A stretch of DNA of 63,341 nt from Oscillospiraceae bacterium (GTDB taxonomy: Bacteria; Bacillota; Clostridia; Oscillospirales; Oscillospiraceae). The position numbers were made by a program, and so were the translations under genes. The stretch is from the NCBI GenBank assembly GCA_022800525.1, contig JAAWQM010000008.1:1-63341 (forward strand). The letters are read 5' to 3'. Under the pieces are notes generated by a model. It made no database searches, had not been told where the DNA came from, and saw only the letters and a program-made list of their open reading frames with translations. Of this stretch, positions 23,132 through 33,205 are shown piece by piece (positions within the stretch are counted from its first letter, which is position 1; every line of letters begins with the position of its first letter).

Positions 23132-25852
23132 TTATCCCTTTTTCTCCGCCGTGACGCGCACCCTTCCCCCGCCCAGGGCGGTAACGGTCACGCCGTCCCG
23201 GCTGGCCGACTGTCCGGTACGGATCAGGCCATCCGGCGCGGAGTGGTCCAGCTTCAGGTACTTTTCCTCCTCCGGCGGGATGATTGTAAGGCATCCCATG
23301 CCGCCGTCCACCGTGGCGTCCAGCCGGTAGAAGAGGAGACCGTCCTCCGGCAGCGCGGCGTCCAGGCCGGCGGGCATCCGGTACTCCACCGCGTACCCGT
23401 GGTAGTCGTCCAGGGGGACCACTACCAGTTTCAGTCCCTCCGCCGTCTCTACAGGGGCCAGCGTATACTCGCCTTCTCCGCAGGCAACCTGGCTGTCCTC
23501 AATCCAGCCCAGCCGCCACTTGCTGTAGGCCAGGTAATCCGGGGCCATCCCCTCAATCCAGCCCATCAGATCCCAGGTCCCGCAATGGGAGAACCCGTCC
23601 TGCGCGCCCTCCGTCACCTTGTAGGTGTAGAGGTCCGGCAGGCCCAGGATATGCCCGTTCTCATGGGCGAAGAGCTTCCCCTTCCGGGAGTACATGTCGG
23701 CTCCGAAGGTCACGGCCAGCCCCAGCGCCCCAGAGGCGCAGGAGATGGGATTGTCCTTCCTCACCCGGGTGGGCGAGTAGGGGATCGCGCTGCCGTGAAC
23801 CGGGACTATGTAGAGAATGTCGAACTGGGAGTAGTCCACCGCCGGGCAGGAGACGTCCATGGCGTCCTGGATATATGCGCCGTGGATCTCATCGGTGGTC
23901 TCCCGCTCCAGATGGTACGCCTCGTCGTCCTTGGGCATGGTGAACCACTGGTCGAACAGCACGACCTCCAGATCCAGCTTCCCGTAGGAGATCTGCCGGA
24001 AGACCTCCAGCCCGTCCCGGGCCAGCAGGTCATAGTAGAAGGACGGATCCGGATGCTGGGAGTCCGGCCCCCGCTTGTTGGGGAAGTCCACGCAGATGAA
24101 AGCGGCCTTCAGCTGCGTGCGGCTGTCGGCGGCCTGCCGGCAGTCGATGGCGTAGCCGGAGTTCAGGTCCTCCACAGGGGACCCCAGCTTGGCGGGTTCC
24201 TTCTCCTCCAGCAGGCTGGGGAAGGCGTGGAAGTACCGCTCCCGCTCCTCCGGGGTGAGCCGCAGCAGCGCTCCGAAGGTCTCGATGCCGATGTATCCGG
24301 CGGAAAACAGAAGCTCCGTGTAGTCCCACTTGGTGAACCCGTATTCCTGTTCCCAGGCGCACAGCTTCCTCATGCCATAGTAGTAGCAGGTGAAATACCC
24401 CGGCATGTTCTGGTGGGCCTGGACCTGGGCCCGCGCGGTCACATGGTCGAACCCCAGCTCCTCCTGGTAGACCTTGATGGCCTCCTCCAGGGCCGCGCCC
24501 TCGTAGAACAGCATCAGGTCCACCCGGATGCGCACGGCCCCGTGGTGCCGCCGGTAGGCCACGAACAGCGGGAAAAACGGATCCTCCGCAAAGAGGAACT
24601 GGAACGCCCGCTCCGTGCGCAGGCAGGTCCCCTCCAGCACCGGGATCAGCTTCGCGCCCAGCTTGACGGTCTCCGGCGTTTCGGCCATCGCCGTGCGCAC
24701 GTACTGCACATGGTGGCCGGGGTACGCCTCGTGGAGGGCGTTGAGTTTGATCCAACCGTCGGTGACATTCCGGTAGTTGTACTGGTTCAGGAACATCTGG
24801 CCCCGGTAGGGCTTGAACCGGAAGTCGCCTCCCTCATAGCCTCCCCAGGGATAGGAGTCCTTGCAGGATTCCGGCAGGGGGACGCATTTGCACTGCTCGT
24901 CCTCCGGGAGACGCACATACTCGTGGGCGATGGCACGGGTGCGCTTCAGATACTCGTTGGCCCGGCGGAACATCTCCTCCGCGCTGTCGCAGGGGCCCTC
25001 ATACCGGAAGAGGATATCGTTGACGTCCTCCATGGTTTTGATTTTGTCCTCCCACCGCTCCGGGATATCCAGCCCCCTGGCGATCCGGAACACCTCCCGG
25101 CGGGTATTTTCGATCTCCTCCTTGTGCCATGCCAGCAGCTCATCCAGGGAGACGCCCATCTGCTGACCCAACAGGGCGCGGTAATCCTCCGGGGCCATTT
25201 GGACCGTGATGCTCAGATCGTCCTCCGGCGGCTCCTTCGGCGCTGCCTCCTCGCCGGGGAGGCTGTCCGCCATACCCTCCAGCAGGGCGCGGACTCGCTC
25301 CAGAACCCTTGCCGTCCGCCCCCTCTGGGTCACGGAGAAGGAGGGGAAGAGCTCCGCCAGCCGCGTCCCGTCCCTCTCCGCAGTACGCGCGGTCCGGCGC
25401 AGGGAGGCGGCGGCCCGCTCCGCCTCCGGCCCCGCCTGGACCAGCGCCAGGAGCTGGTCACTGGACTTTTCCAGCAGCGCCGCCAGCTCCTCCAGGGAGG
25501 CGCAGCGCGTCTCGTCCGCCCTCCGGTCGCACCGGGCCGTGTGCTCCAGGGTATAGGGGAACCCAAGGTACGCCTGGAGCGGATTTTTCTCCGCGTCGTT
25601 GATGGCGTATTCCAGGGAGTCCAGAAAATCCGCCAGGTGCCGCCGGACCAGGGCGTATACGGCGTCGGGGGCCTCCAGCGCCTCCAGACGGCGGCACAGC
25701 GCCTGACGGTCCTCTCTGGCTTGGGCGGCTGCCGCCTCATCGGGAATGAACAGCTGCGGAAAATAGCGGTTCGGGCTGTTGATGCGGTAGGAGAGCAGTG
25801 CGCAGTCCCGGTCTAGCTCCCGGTATCGCATGGTGAGTTCGGTCTGTTCCAT
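23132..25852 (-). CDS. Double metallopeptidase: DUF885 domain fused to an M6-like domain
   Basis: One uninterrupted 906-residue frame contains two zinc-peptidase modules. Residues about 1-560 are a DUF885 protein with NALHEAYPGHHVQ, the HExxxxHH zinc motif. Residues about 575-900 resemble M6 (immune inhibitor A-like) proteases with FAHENGHILGLPDLY (HExxHxxGxxD) and the downstream methionine turn CGTWDLMG. No signal peptide or membrane segment is seen, although M6 enzymes are normally secreted, so the fusion is probably cytosolic. It lies 238 bp after oppF on the same strand and probably digests peptides imported by the Opp transporter. Alternatives are an unrecognised secretion route or a domain junction that is still cleaved. 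Confidence 0.87.
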   Translation of the reverse strand: MEQTELTMRYRELDRDCALLSYRINSPNRYFPQLFIPDEAAAAQAREDRQALCRRLEALEAPDAVYALVRRHLADFLDSLEYAINDAEKNPLQAYLGFPYTLEHTARCDRRADETRCASLEELAALLEKSSDQLLALVQAGPEAERAAASLRRTARTAERDGTRLAELFPSFSVTQRGRTARVLERVRALLEGMADSLPGEEAAPKEPPEDDLSITVQMAPEDYRALLGQQMGVSLDELLAWHKEEIENTRREVFRIARGLDIPERWEDKIKTMEDVNDILFRYEGPCDSAEEMFRRANEYLKRTRAIAHEYVRLPEDEQCKCVPLPESCKDSYPWGGYEGGDFRFKPYRGQMFLNQYNYRNVTDGWIKLNALHEAYPGHHVQYVRTAMAETPETVKLGAKLIPVLEGTCLRTERAFQFLFAEDPFFPLFVAYRRHHGAVRIRVDLMLFYEGAALEEAIKVYQEELGFDHVTARAQVQAHQNMPGYFTCYYYGMRKLCAWEQEYGFTKWDYTELLFSAGYIGIETFGALLRLTPEERERYFHAFPSLLEEKEPAKLGSPVEDLNSGYAIDCRQAADSRTQLKAAFICVDFPNKRGPDSQHPDPSFYYDLLARDGLEVFRQISYGKLDLEVVLFDQWFTMPKDDEAYHLERETTDEIHGAYIQDAMDVSCPAVDYSQFDILYIVPVHGSAIPYSPTRVRKDNPISCASGALGLAVTFGADMYSRKGKLFAHENGHILGLPDLYTYKVTEGAQDGFSHCGTWDLMGWIEGMAPDYLAYSKWRLGWIEDSQVACGEGEYTLAPVETAEGLKLVVVPLDDYHGYAVEYRMPAGLDAALPEDGLLFYRLDATVDGGMGCLTIIPPEEEKYLKLDHSAPDGLIRTGQSASRDGVTVTALGGGRVRVTAEKKG

Positions 25853-26090
25853 ATGAAATTCCTCCTTTGAAAGAAGCGGCCCGGATTACCGGACCGCTTC
25901 GCAATTCGCTTTTCGGATGATTGCGTGTTGGGCTCCGCCCAAGCCCGCCGGGGCCTCTGTCCCCGGAACCTGCCGCCTTTGACGGTTGTGCAGTGACCCC
26001 AGCGGTCATGCGCCATCAGATTTTGCGCAGCCCCTCGACGCGGCAGCCGCACAACCGCGGCGGGCGAAATTTTATTCTGTTCAGCGCGGA

Positions 26091-27024
<934 letters not shown>

Positions 27025-27032
<8 letters not shown>

Positions 27033-28089
27033 GGGCCAGATCCTCCTTCCGCTTCAGGCTGTTGGCGATCCTGCGCTCCAGAACCTTTGGCCGCTCCACC
27101 GCGGGGGCGGAGGGGTGGAGCATCCAGGTCGCCGCGTAGTGGGTGTCGCTGACCTTGAACATGGGGGGCTGCCGCTGCTGGTCGATCTTCAGCGCCCAGG
27201 GGTTCCGCTCCGCGAAGGCGTCCCCCTCCGGCGGGGCCAGCATGTTGGGCGGCGCGCCGTGGAGGGCGCTCAGCTCGTCTCCCGGCTCCAGGTCCATGTC
27301 CGGCATGGAGGCCATCAGGCTCCAGGTATAGGGATGCCGGGGATCATAGAAGATATCCTCCGCCGTGCCGTACTCAATGATCTTGCCCGCGTACATCACG
27401 GCCACCCGGTCCGCCACATGAGCCACCACGCCCAGGTCGTGGGTGATGAAGATGGTGGACACGCCACGCTTCTTCTGCAGTTCCCCGATCAGGGAGAGCA
27501 CCTGGGCCTGGATGGTCACATCCAGCGCCGTGGTGGGCTCGTCGCAGATCAGGATCTTCGGTTTGGAGGCCAGGGCGATGGCGATGACAATGCGCTGGCG
27601 CATCCCGCCGGAGAAGTGGAAGGGATACTGGCTGTACCGCTGGGCCGGGTCCGGGATGCCCACCGCGTCCATCAGTTCAATGCTCCGCTTTTTTGCCTCC
27701 GCCCTTGGCATTTTGTGCAGAATGGTGAATATTTCCGAGATCTGCTTCCCCACCTTCTTGATGGGGTTCAGGGAGCTCAGCGGGTCCTGGAAAATCATGG
27801 CGATCTCCCGTCCCCGGATCTTCTCCCAGTCCTTTTCCTTGCATTTCAGCAGGTCCTGGCCCTCGTACATGGCCGTCCCCTTGTCAATAGTGGCCGTGGG
27901 GCCCAGAAGGCCCATCAGCGTCTTGACGGTGACGGACTTTCCTGAGCCGGACTCGCCCACGATGGCCAGCGTCTCGCCCCGGTAGAGGTCAAAGCTGCTG
28001 GTGCGCACGGCCTGTACGTTGCCCGCGTAGGTATGGAAGGTAACGGTCAGATCCTTCACTTCCAGGATCTTTTCTTTCTCCCCGCTCAT
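27025..28089 (-). CDS. oppD: Oligopeptide ABC transporter ATPase OppD/DppD
   Basis: The protein (354 residues from this start) has Walker A GESGSGKSV, MIFQDP, signature FSGGMRQR, Walker B LICDEPTTALD, ITHDLG and the oligopeptide-transporter C-terminal domain (DPRHPYTWSLMASMPD). The start is uncertain: ATG at 28089 begins the typical MSGEKEKILEVKDL, and AAAGGA lies 13 nt upstream, which fits slightly better a TTG at 28095. An ATG at 28125 is in frame but lacks a ribosome site. Confidence 0.92.
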
Positions 28090-28129
28090 CGGCAATGCCA
28101 CATCCTTTCTATTGAGTTCCATCATACGC

Positions 28130-29290
28130 TCACTGCCGGAGCGAAGGGTTGAAGGCGTCCCGCAGGCCGTTGCCCAGGAGGTTGAAGGCCAGCATCAGCA
28201 AAACAATCACGACGCCGGGGAACACCAGTTGGCTGGGGTAGTCCAGCAGTACCTTCTGCCCGTCGGACAGCATCATACCGATGGAGGGATTGGGTGCCTG
28301 AATGCCCAGACCCAGGTAGGCAAGGCCCGCCTCCTGGAAGACCACGCCGGGAACCGACAGCGCGCAGCTGGTAATCAGCGTGCCGATGGCGTTGGGCAGG
28401 ATGTGCCGGAACATCAGGCGCATGTCGCTGGCGCCCATGGTCCGGGAGGCCAGCACGTACTCACGGCCCTTGTACCGGTAGAACTGCATACGCACCGAGT
28501 TGGCGGTGCCCATCCACCCCGTCAGGCAGAAGGCCAGCGCCAGCGGCAGGAGGCCGGAGCCGAAGAGCATAATCAGCAGGATCGTCAGCGGCAGGGACGG
28601 GATGTTCCAGATGATGTCCATCAGGCGTTGGATGACCATGTCGATCCATCCGCCGTAATAACCGCAGATGGCACCCACGATGAGGCCCACGCTCAGGTTC
28701 ACCGCCACCACCACCAGGGCCAGGATCAGGGAGATCCGGGTGCCCTGCCACAGGCGGGCGAAGATGTCGCGCCCCAGAACGTCGGAGCCGAACCAGAAGT
28801 ATTGATCCGGAATGCCCTTATAGGCGTACATGTCCACTTTCACCCGGTACATGGTGGATGTGCCGAAGGCGGAGGACGTCGTCGTCTCGCCCAGACTCTC
28901 CTTGATGTAAGGGCCGTACTCCTCCATGCTCGACTTTTTGATATTCAGCACCCGTGTGCCGTCGCAGATTCCAATGTTCTCCAGCACAGGAATCCGGGGC
29001 GGCATATTCTGCATCTCCCGGTTCTGCTCCAGGTAAGTGTAGGGGCTGATATTGGGGCCAATCAGGGCCATCGCCACGATGACCAGAATGATGACCGCCG
29101 CCGTTACCGTGACCCTGTCCCGGAGGAACCGGCGCAGCACGTCCTTGCCGTAGGACACCGACTCCGTGCGGAAATCCGCGTCCACAATCTTCGCCTCGCG
29201 CTCGATTATCTCGAACTGCTCCGGGGCTATATTCAGCAGCTCCTCGCCAAGAGGCTGGCCATTTTCCATAAATACTGTCCCGTTACGCAT
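28130..29290 (-). CDS. oppC: Oligopeptide ABC transporter permease OppC
   Basis: The 386-residue permease has an N-terminal cytosolic segment (about 1-55), a first membrane helix (about 67-87), a large extracytoplasmic loop of about 90 residues (longer than in typical OppC) and the BPD domain with five helices and the EAA loop VLASRTMGASDMRLMFRHILPN. GGGAGG lies 8 nt before the ATG at 29290, which overlaps oppB by 8 nt. Confidence 0.93.
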   Translation of the reverse strand: MRNGTVFMENGQPLGEELLNIAPEQFEIIEREAKIVDADFRTESVSYGKDVLRRFLRDRVTVTAAVIILVIVAMALIGPNISPYTYLEQNREMQNMPPRIPVLENIGICDGTRVLNIKKSSMEEYGPYIKESLGETTTSSAFGTSTMYRVKVDMYAYKGIPDQYFWFGSDVLGRDIFARLWQGTRISLILALVVVAVNLSVGLIVGAICGYYGGWIDMVIQRLMDIIWNIPSLPLTILLIMLFGSGLLPLALAFCLTGWMGTANSVRMQFYRYKGREYVLASRTMGASDMRLMFRHILPNAIGTLITSCALSVPGVVFQEAGLAYLGLGIQAPNPSIGMMLSDGQKVLLDYPSQLVFPGVVIVLLMLAFNLLGNGLRDAFNPSLRQ

Positions 29291-30239
29291 CCTTGCCACC
29301 TCCCATTCGGATTCTTGGGTCCACGACGCCGTAGGAAAGATCCGCCACAATGGCCATCAGCAGGCCGATGAGGGTATAGAAAATGATACATCCCATGGTC
29401 AGCCAGTGATCCTTGCCGTTGATGGCGGCCATCATCGTCTTGCTCATGCCGGGAACACTGAAGATCTGCTCAATGACCAGAGAGCTGCCCAGCACGCCCA
29501 AGAACAGGTACAGAAACGTACTGGCCAGAGGCACGCAGGAGTTGCGCAGGGCGTGGCGTGTGATGGTCTGCCCGTAGCTGAGGCCCTTGGCCTTGGCCAG
29601 CTGCATGAAGTCCATGGTCAGCACCTCCGCCAGCTCCGCCCGCAGGGTACGGGCGATACTGGCGATGCCGCCGAAGCTCAGGGCCAGGATCGGCATAATC
29701 ATAGAGTAGAATTTCGTCCATGACAGGCTCTCCTCCGCCTCCAGAATCAGGGGGAACCAGCCGAATTTGAACCCTAACAGGTATTGCATCAGCGCCGCCA
29801 AGACGAAGGATGGAACGGATATGGTCAGGATAATCAGGCTGCTCATGACGTTGTCATACAGGCTGTCCTTCTTCACGGCCATGCTAATGCCCAGAAACAG
29901 TCCGAAGGGCAGGATGACGAAAGCCGAGAAGTAGTTCAGCTGGACGGTCACGGCCAGCCGGCTCAGAATGATGTCCAGCACCGGAGAACCGGGATTCACC
30001 TTCAGGGAATAGCCCAGGTCCAGGCTCATATAGTCCCGGATCGCGTAGCCGAACTGCACGATGAGGGGGTCGTTGAGGTGGTACTTGTCCATCATGGCCT
30101 GATAGATGGCAGGGTCCAGCCTCGGAGAGGGCTCGATCACGCTGCCCGGCATCAGGCGCAGGACGAAGAAGACCACGGTGATGATTGCGAGAAATGTAAA
30201 GAACGCTGCTATCAGTCTCTGAATGACGTATTTTACCAC
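29283..30239 (-). CDS. oppB: Oligopeptide ABC transporter permease OppB
   Basis: The 318-residue permease has six predicted membrane helices, the conserved N-terminus YVIQRLIAAFFTFLAIITVV and the EAA motif DFMQLAKAKGLSYGQTITRHAL. The start codon is GTG, with GAGGTGAT just upstream. It forms the translocation channel with OppC. Confidence 0.93.
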   Translation of the reverse strand: MVKYVIQRLIAAFFTFLAIITVVFFVLRLMPGSVIEPSPRLDPAIYQAMMDKYHLNDPLIVQFGYAIRDYMSLDLGYSLKVNPGSPVLDIILSRLAVTVQLNYFSAFVILPFGLFLGISMAVKKDSLYDNVMSSLIILTISVPSFVLAALMQYLLGFKFGWFPLILEAEESLSWTKFYSMIMPILALSFGGIASIARTLRAELAEVLTMDFMQLAKAKGLSYGQTITRHALRNSCVPLASTFLYLFLGVLGSSLVIEQIFSVPGMSKTMMAAINGKDHWLTMGCIIFYTLIGLLMAIVADLSYGVVDPRIRMGGGKDA

Positions 30240-30296
30240 AGGATCACCTCTCTCTTAACGTTTGACGGTCCGGTGTGGTCCCGGAAAAGGCCGGAA

Positions 30297-30339
30297 GGGA
30301 GGCCGGGACGGGGGCCGTTGTCCCGGGTCCTGGCCTCCC
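30297..30339 (-). other. Strong hairpin in the oppA-oppB intercistronic region
   Basis: Outer arms GGGAGGCC/GGCCTCCC and an inner GGGAC/GTCCC pair form a GC-rich structure between oppA and oppB, without a T-run. Such stems often reduce read-through or protect the upstream mRNA, allowing more binding protein than permease. Confidence 0.55.
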
Positions 30340-30385
30340 CTCCGTTACAGGGCGGGGTTACTGCTTAAAAATGCGTATGAAACTG

Positions 30386-32266
30386 TCAGTTGAACTTGCA
30401 CTGCAGGAGCGCGAACTCCAGATCGGGGTCGCCGGTCTCCATCAGCGGCTGGATGCGGGAGCTGAAGAAGTAGCGGGTGCCGCTGATGTGGGTGGGGATA
30501 AAGGTGCAGTCCTCGTACAGGATCTCCTCCATCCGGGCGGTAGCCTCCAGGGTGCCCTGCGGATCAAACTTCAGATCGCCGGAGGCGCATCTGTAGTACA
30601 GGTCGCTCCACTCCTTCTGTCTGGCCTCGTCGGTGATGATGCAGTACTGGGTGGGATACTCAGCCGTGCCCTCGGCATAGGGGTTATCGCCATAGACGAA
30701 GTTGCTGCTGTTCCAGGGCTCCTTGGAGTTGTTCCAGATGCTGGAGGAGAGGGCGATGTCATATTCCATCATGCTGCGCTGGATCTGCTCGCTCATGACG
30801 GCCCAGGGGGAAGCCTGGAGGGCCAGCTCGAGGCGGTCCGTTCCAAACAGCTGCTCGTAGTGGTCCTTGATGGCCTCCGGGATGTCCTTGGCATTGGCGC
30901 TGCCGTTGCCGTCATAGTAGAGTACCGTAATGGTGATCTTCTGGTTCCCGTTGGCCTCATATGCCTTGTTGAAGTACTCCAGGGCCAGATCGGGGTCGTA
31001 GCAGATACCGTCCTGAATCTCGTGGCCGTCCATACGGATGGCCTTGTACTCGGAAGTATCCATATACCGGATGCTCTCGCCCTCGTTGTTGGGATCGGGG
31101 ATCACGGCGTGGGGCAGGTTGTGGCAGGCGGTGGGCAGGCTGGTCCGCGCAACGGCGGCGGCAATGCCCTCCCGGTCATAGCCCCAGAACAGGGCGTAGC
31201 GGAAGTTGACGTCCTTCAGCACCTCCGCAGTGGGGGAAATGCTGTTGATGAAAATACCCTGGGTGAAATCCTGGTAGAGGTAGCGGCCGCCCTCGTACTC
31301 GTCAAAGGCCTCGCCGTTGCCGTCCACCATGTCCAGCTTGCCCTGCTCGAAGAGCTGGATGCGGGTGTTCTTGTCGGACACGACGCTCCACTCCATACGC
31401 TCGGTGGTGTAAACGTCCATCAGGGGCGCGCCGCCGTCGGTACGCTTGCTGATCTCAAAATACTGTCCGGGAATCAGCTTGCTGATGCGGTAGGGGCCGG
31501 AGCTGACAATGGTTTCGGCGGTGGTGCCGTAGGTGGTCTGGCTGCCGTCATCGCTCAGGCAGGACTCGAACATCTCAGGATGGACCAGGCCCGTGCCGAT
31601 AGTCTCATATGCCAGTTTGGCGTCCAGCAGGCTCTTGGGCTCATAGCCGGGGGCGAAGGTGACCTGGAATGTGTAGTCATCAATGACCTTCCAGCCCACT
31701 TCCTCCCACTCGCATTCGCCGGACAGATACTTCACACCGTTGACGTAGCCGGAGGCATCTGTGTTGCGGTTGGCCAGCTTGGGATCGTTCAGCATTTTGA
31801 TGCTGTACTCAAAGGTATGGGCATCGATCGGGGTGCCGTCCTCAAACGTGTAGCCCTGGGCGACCTTGTAGGTCCACACGGCGTTGTTGCGCAAGTCCTC
31901 GTTCTCGGGAACGGGATCGCCGTCCGCCAGCTCTTCCACCAGCACGCGGGCGCCGGCAGCTTCGTCCCAGATATAGCGGTACAGCTTGCCGGACCAGTTG
32001 GATACCAGCTCGTAGCTGGAGGAGGTGGTCTGGCAGTTGAAGGTATCAGGGGTATCGCCCATGGTAAAGCGGACAACCTTGCCCAGGTCATCGCCGGACT
32101 GGCTGTCGTCCGGGGTCTGGGTGTCGCCGGGGGTATTGGCGTCGCCGCCGGAGGGGGTGGGGTCAGGCGGGGTGGCCGGGTCGTTCTGGTTGCCGCCGCA
32201 GGCTGTCAGCATAGACAGGGCCATCAGCGCGGCAAGGAGACCCGCCAAAAGACGTGACTTCTTCAT
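30386..32266 (-). CDS. oppA: Oligopeptide-binding lipoprotein OppA (SBP family 5)
   Basis: The 626-residue protein has a lipoprotein signal with lipobox LTAC (Cys23), a low-complexity Asp/Pro/Thr/Gly linker (about 25-62) and the SBP_bac_5 fold with an AHTFEYSIKMLNDPKL-type motif. It captures peptides at the outer face of the membrane for OppBCDF. GGAGGA lies 7 nt before the ATG at 32266. It is the first gene of the oppABCDF order, with an unusual palindrome array about 80 bp upstream. Confidence 0.94.
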   Translation of the reverse strand: MKKSRLLAGLLAALMALSMLTACGGNQNDPATPPDPTPSGGDANTPGDTQTPDDSQSGDDLGKVVRFTMGDTPDTFNCQTTSSSYELVSNWSGKLYRYIWDEAAGARVLVEELADGDPVPENEDLRNNAVWTYKVAQGYTFEDGTPIDAHTFEYSIKMLNDPKLANRNTDASGYVNGVKYLSGECEWEEVGWKVIDDYTFQVTFAPGYEPKSLLDAKLAYETIGTGLVHPEMFESCLSDDGSQTTYGTTAETIVSSGPYRISKLIPGQYFEISKRTDGGAPLMDVYTTERMEWSVVSDKNTRIQLFEQGKLDMVDGNGEAFDEYEGGRYLYQDFTQGIFINSISPTAEVLKDVNFRYALFWGYDREGIAAAVARTSLPTACHNLPHAVIPDPNNEGESIRYMDTSEYKAIRMDGHEIQDGICYDPDLALEYFNKAYEANGNQKITITVLYYDGNGSANAKDIPEAIKDHYEQLFGTDRLELALQASPWAVMSEQIQRSMMEYDIALSSSIWNNSKEPWNSSNFVYGDNPYAEGTAEYPTQYCIITDEARQKEWSDLYYRCASGDLKFDPQGTLEATARMEEILYEDCTFIPTHISGTRYFFSSRIQPLMETGDPDLEFALLQCKFN

Positions 32267-32346
32267 GCTTGAATCCTCCATTTTTTAATATAATTATAAT
32301 AATATATCCGCCGGTCCGGCGCAGCTTCAGCGGAACGGGCAAGGGA

Positions 32347-32411
32347 GTATGCCAGGGCGCCTGCTCCCTGGCATACAAGGGGCCCCTTGTATGCAAAACC
32401 GTTTGCATACA
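32347..32411. promoter_or_regulatory. Array of three overlapping perfect inverted repeats upstream of oppA
   Basis: Three perfect inverted repeats share half-sites: 32347-32376 (arms GTATGCCAGGG/CCCTGGCATAC, 8-nt loop), 32371-32394 (24-bp palindrome, arm GCATACAAGGGG) and 32388-32411 (arms TGTATGCAAA/TTTGCATACA, 4-nt spacer). Four GTATGC/GCATAC half-sites therefore alternate in orientation over 65 bp. The last resembles LacI- or GntR-family operators. An AT-rich segment with TATAAT-like hexamers (32290-32310) follows toward oppA. It could be a multi-site operator or a set of mutually exclusive RNA hairpins. Confidence 0.7.
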
Positions 32412-32466
32412 TCCGCACTGGCGCTGCGCCGCGCCGTCAGATACACTATCCAATTGATTCATTGCT

Positions 32467-32862
32467 TCACACAGCCAGCGCAGCCAGCAGCAGGGATCCT
32501 GCGCACCAGATGAGCCCCGCAGCCAAGGGCCATCCCACAGGACGCTGCCGGGCGTCGTCCAGAATCACGTTCTGGGTATACTCCGCCAGACTCATAGGCC
32601 GGGTCTCGCCGGCGGGGTGGCCGTGCTTCTTCCAGCGCCGCTTGTAGGCGGAATAGGAGAAGGTTTTGAACAGTCCTACGTTGTGGACATACCGGGTCGC
32701 GCCCACGAAGATATGTACGATCCCCGCCACAAAGCAGAAATCGGACAGGTTCCTCACGACGCCCGGCACCCGCCGCACCGCCAGGCAGACAGCTGACAGC
32801 AGAACGGCGGCCAGCAGGAGCCTGATTCTGTCATTTTTCAAGGCGCGTTTGATCCGGAACAT
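32467..32862 (-). CDS. DUF3899-like membrane protein
   Basis: The 131-residue protein has membrane segments at about 15-29, 39-59 and 111-129. The central LSDFCFVAGIVHIFVGATRYVHNVGLFKTFSYS segment, followed by a basic stretch (YKRRWKKHG), fits the DUF3899 pattern. Function unknown. AGGAGA lies 8 nt before the ATG at 32862; the in-frame upstream Met lacks a ribosome site. Confidence 0.75.
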   Translation of the reverse strand: MFRIKRALKNDRIRLLLAAVLLSAVCLAVRRVPGVVRNLSDFCFVAGIVHIFVGATRYVHNVGLFKTFSYSAYKRRWKKHGHPAGETRPMSLAEYTQNVILDDARQRPVGWPLAAGLIWCAGSLLLAALAV

Positions 32863-33205
32863 ATGTGGTTCTCCTGTCGGGAGCGATCCGCTGTTTTGAC
32901 CAATCTCCCATTTTGGTATATCAATTATTATAGGCGAAATTTTCCATAACCGCCACAATAATTTTTAACGATTCATATCAATATCAACCATTTTTTCACA
33001 GATATGATAAAAACTTAACAAGAATGCCAGTTATCACCCATAAAAATTCATTGGTATGAACAGATTTCACCTGAGTTGTTCGCCCAACAGCAACAGCGCC
33101 GCGGACAAGGGGATGTCCAGGCGCTCCGACAGTTTCCTGTCAGAATCTACGTACTGTCCGGACACGCGGGGCCGCATCTGCTTCCGGTCGGTTTATTCCC
33201 TGGGT
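32863..33205. other. Intergenic region, mostly without recognisable genes
   Basis: The left half (32920-33050) is strongly AT-rich and probably contains the promoter of the leftward DUF3899 gene, but no clear -35/-10 pair stands out. On the minus strand 33177-33067 is a 36-codon frame (MRPRVSGQYVDSD...) with protein-like composition but a poor ribosome site; it may be a gene remnant. Confidence 0.4.

Noticed and set aside
33067-33177. 36-codon leftward frame as a real gene
   Set aside because: Protein-like composition but poor ribosome site and no recognised family; mentioned only as a possible remnant.
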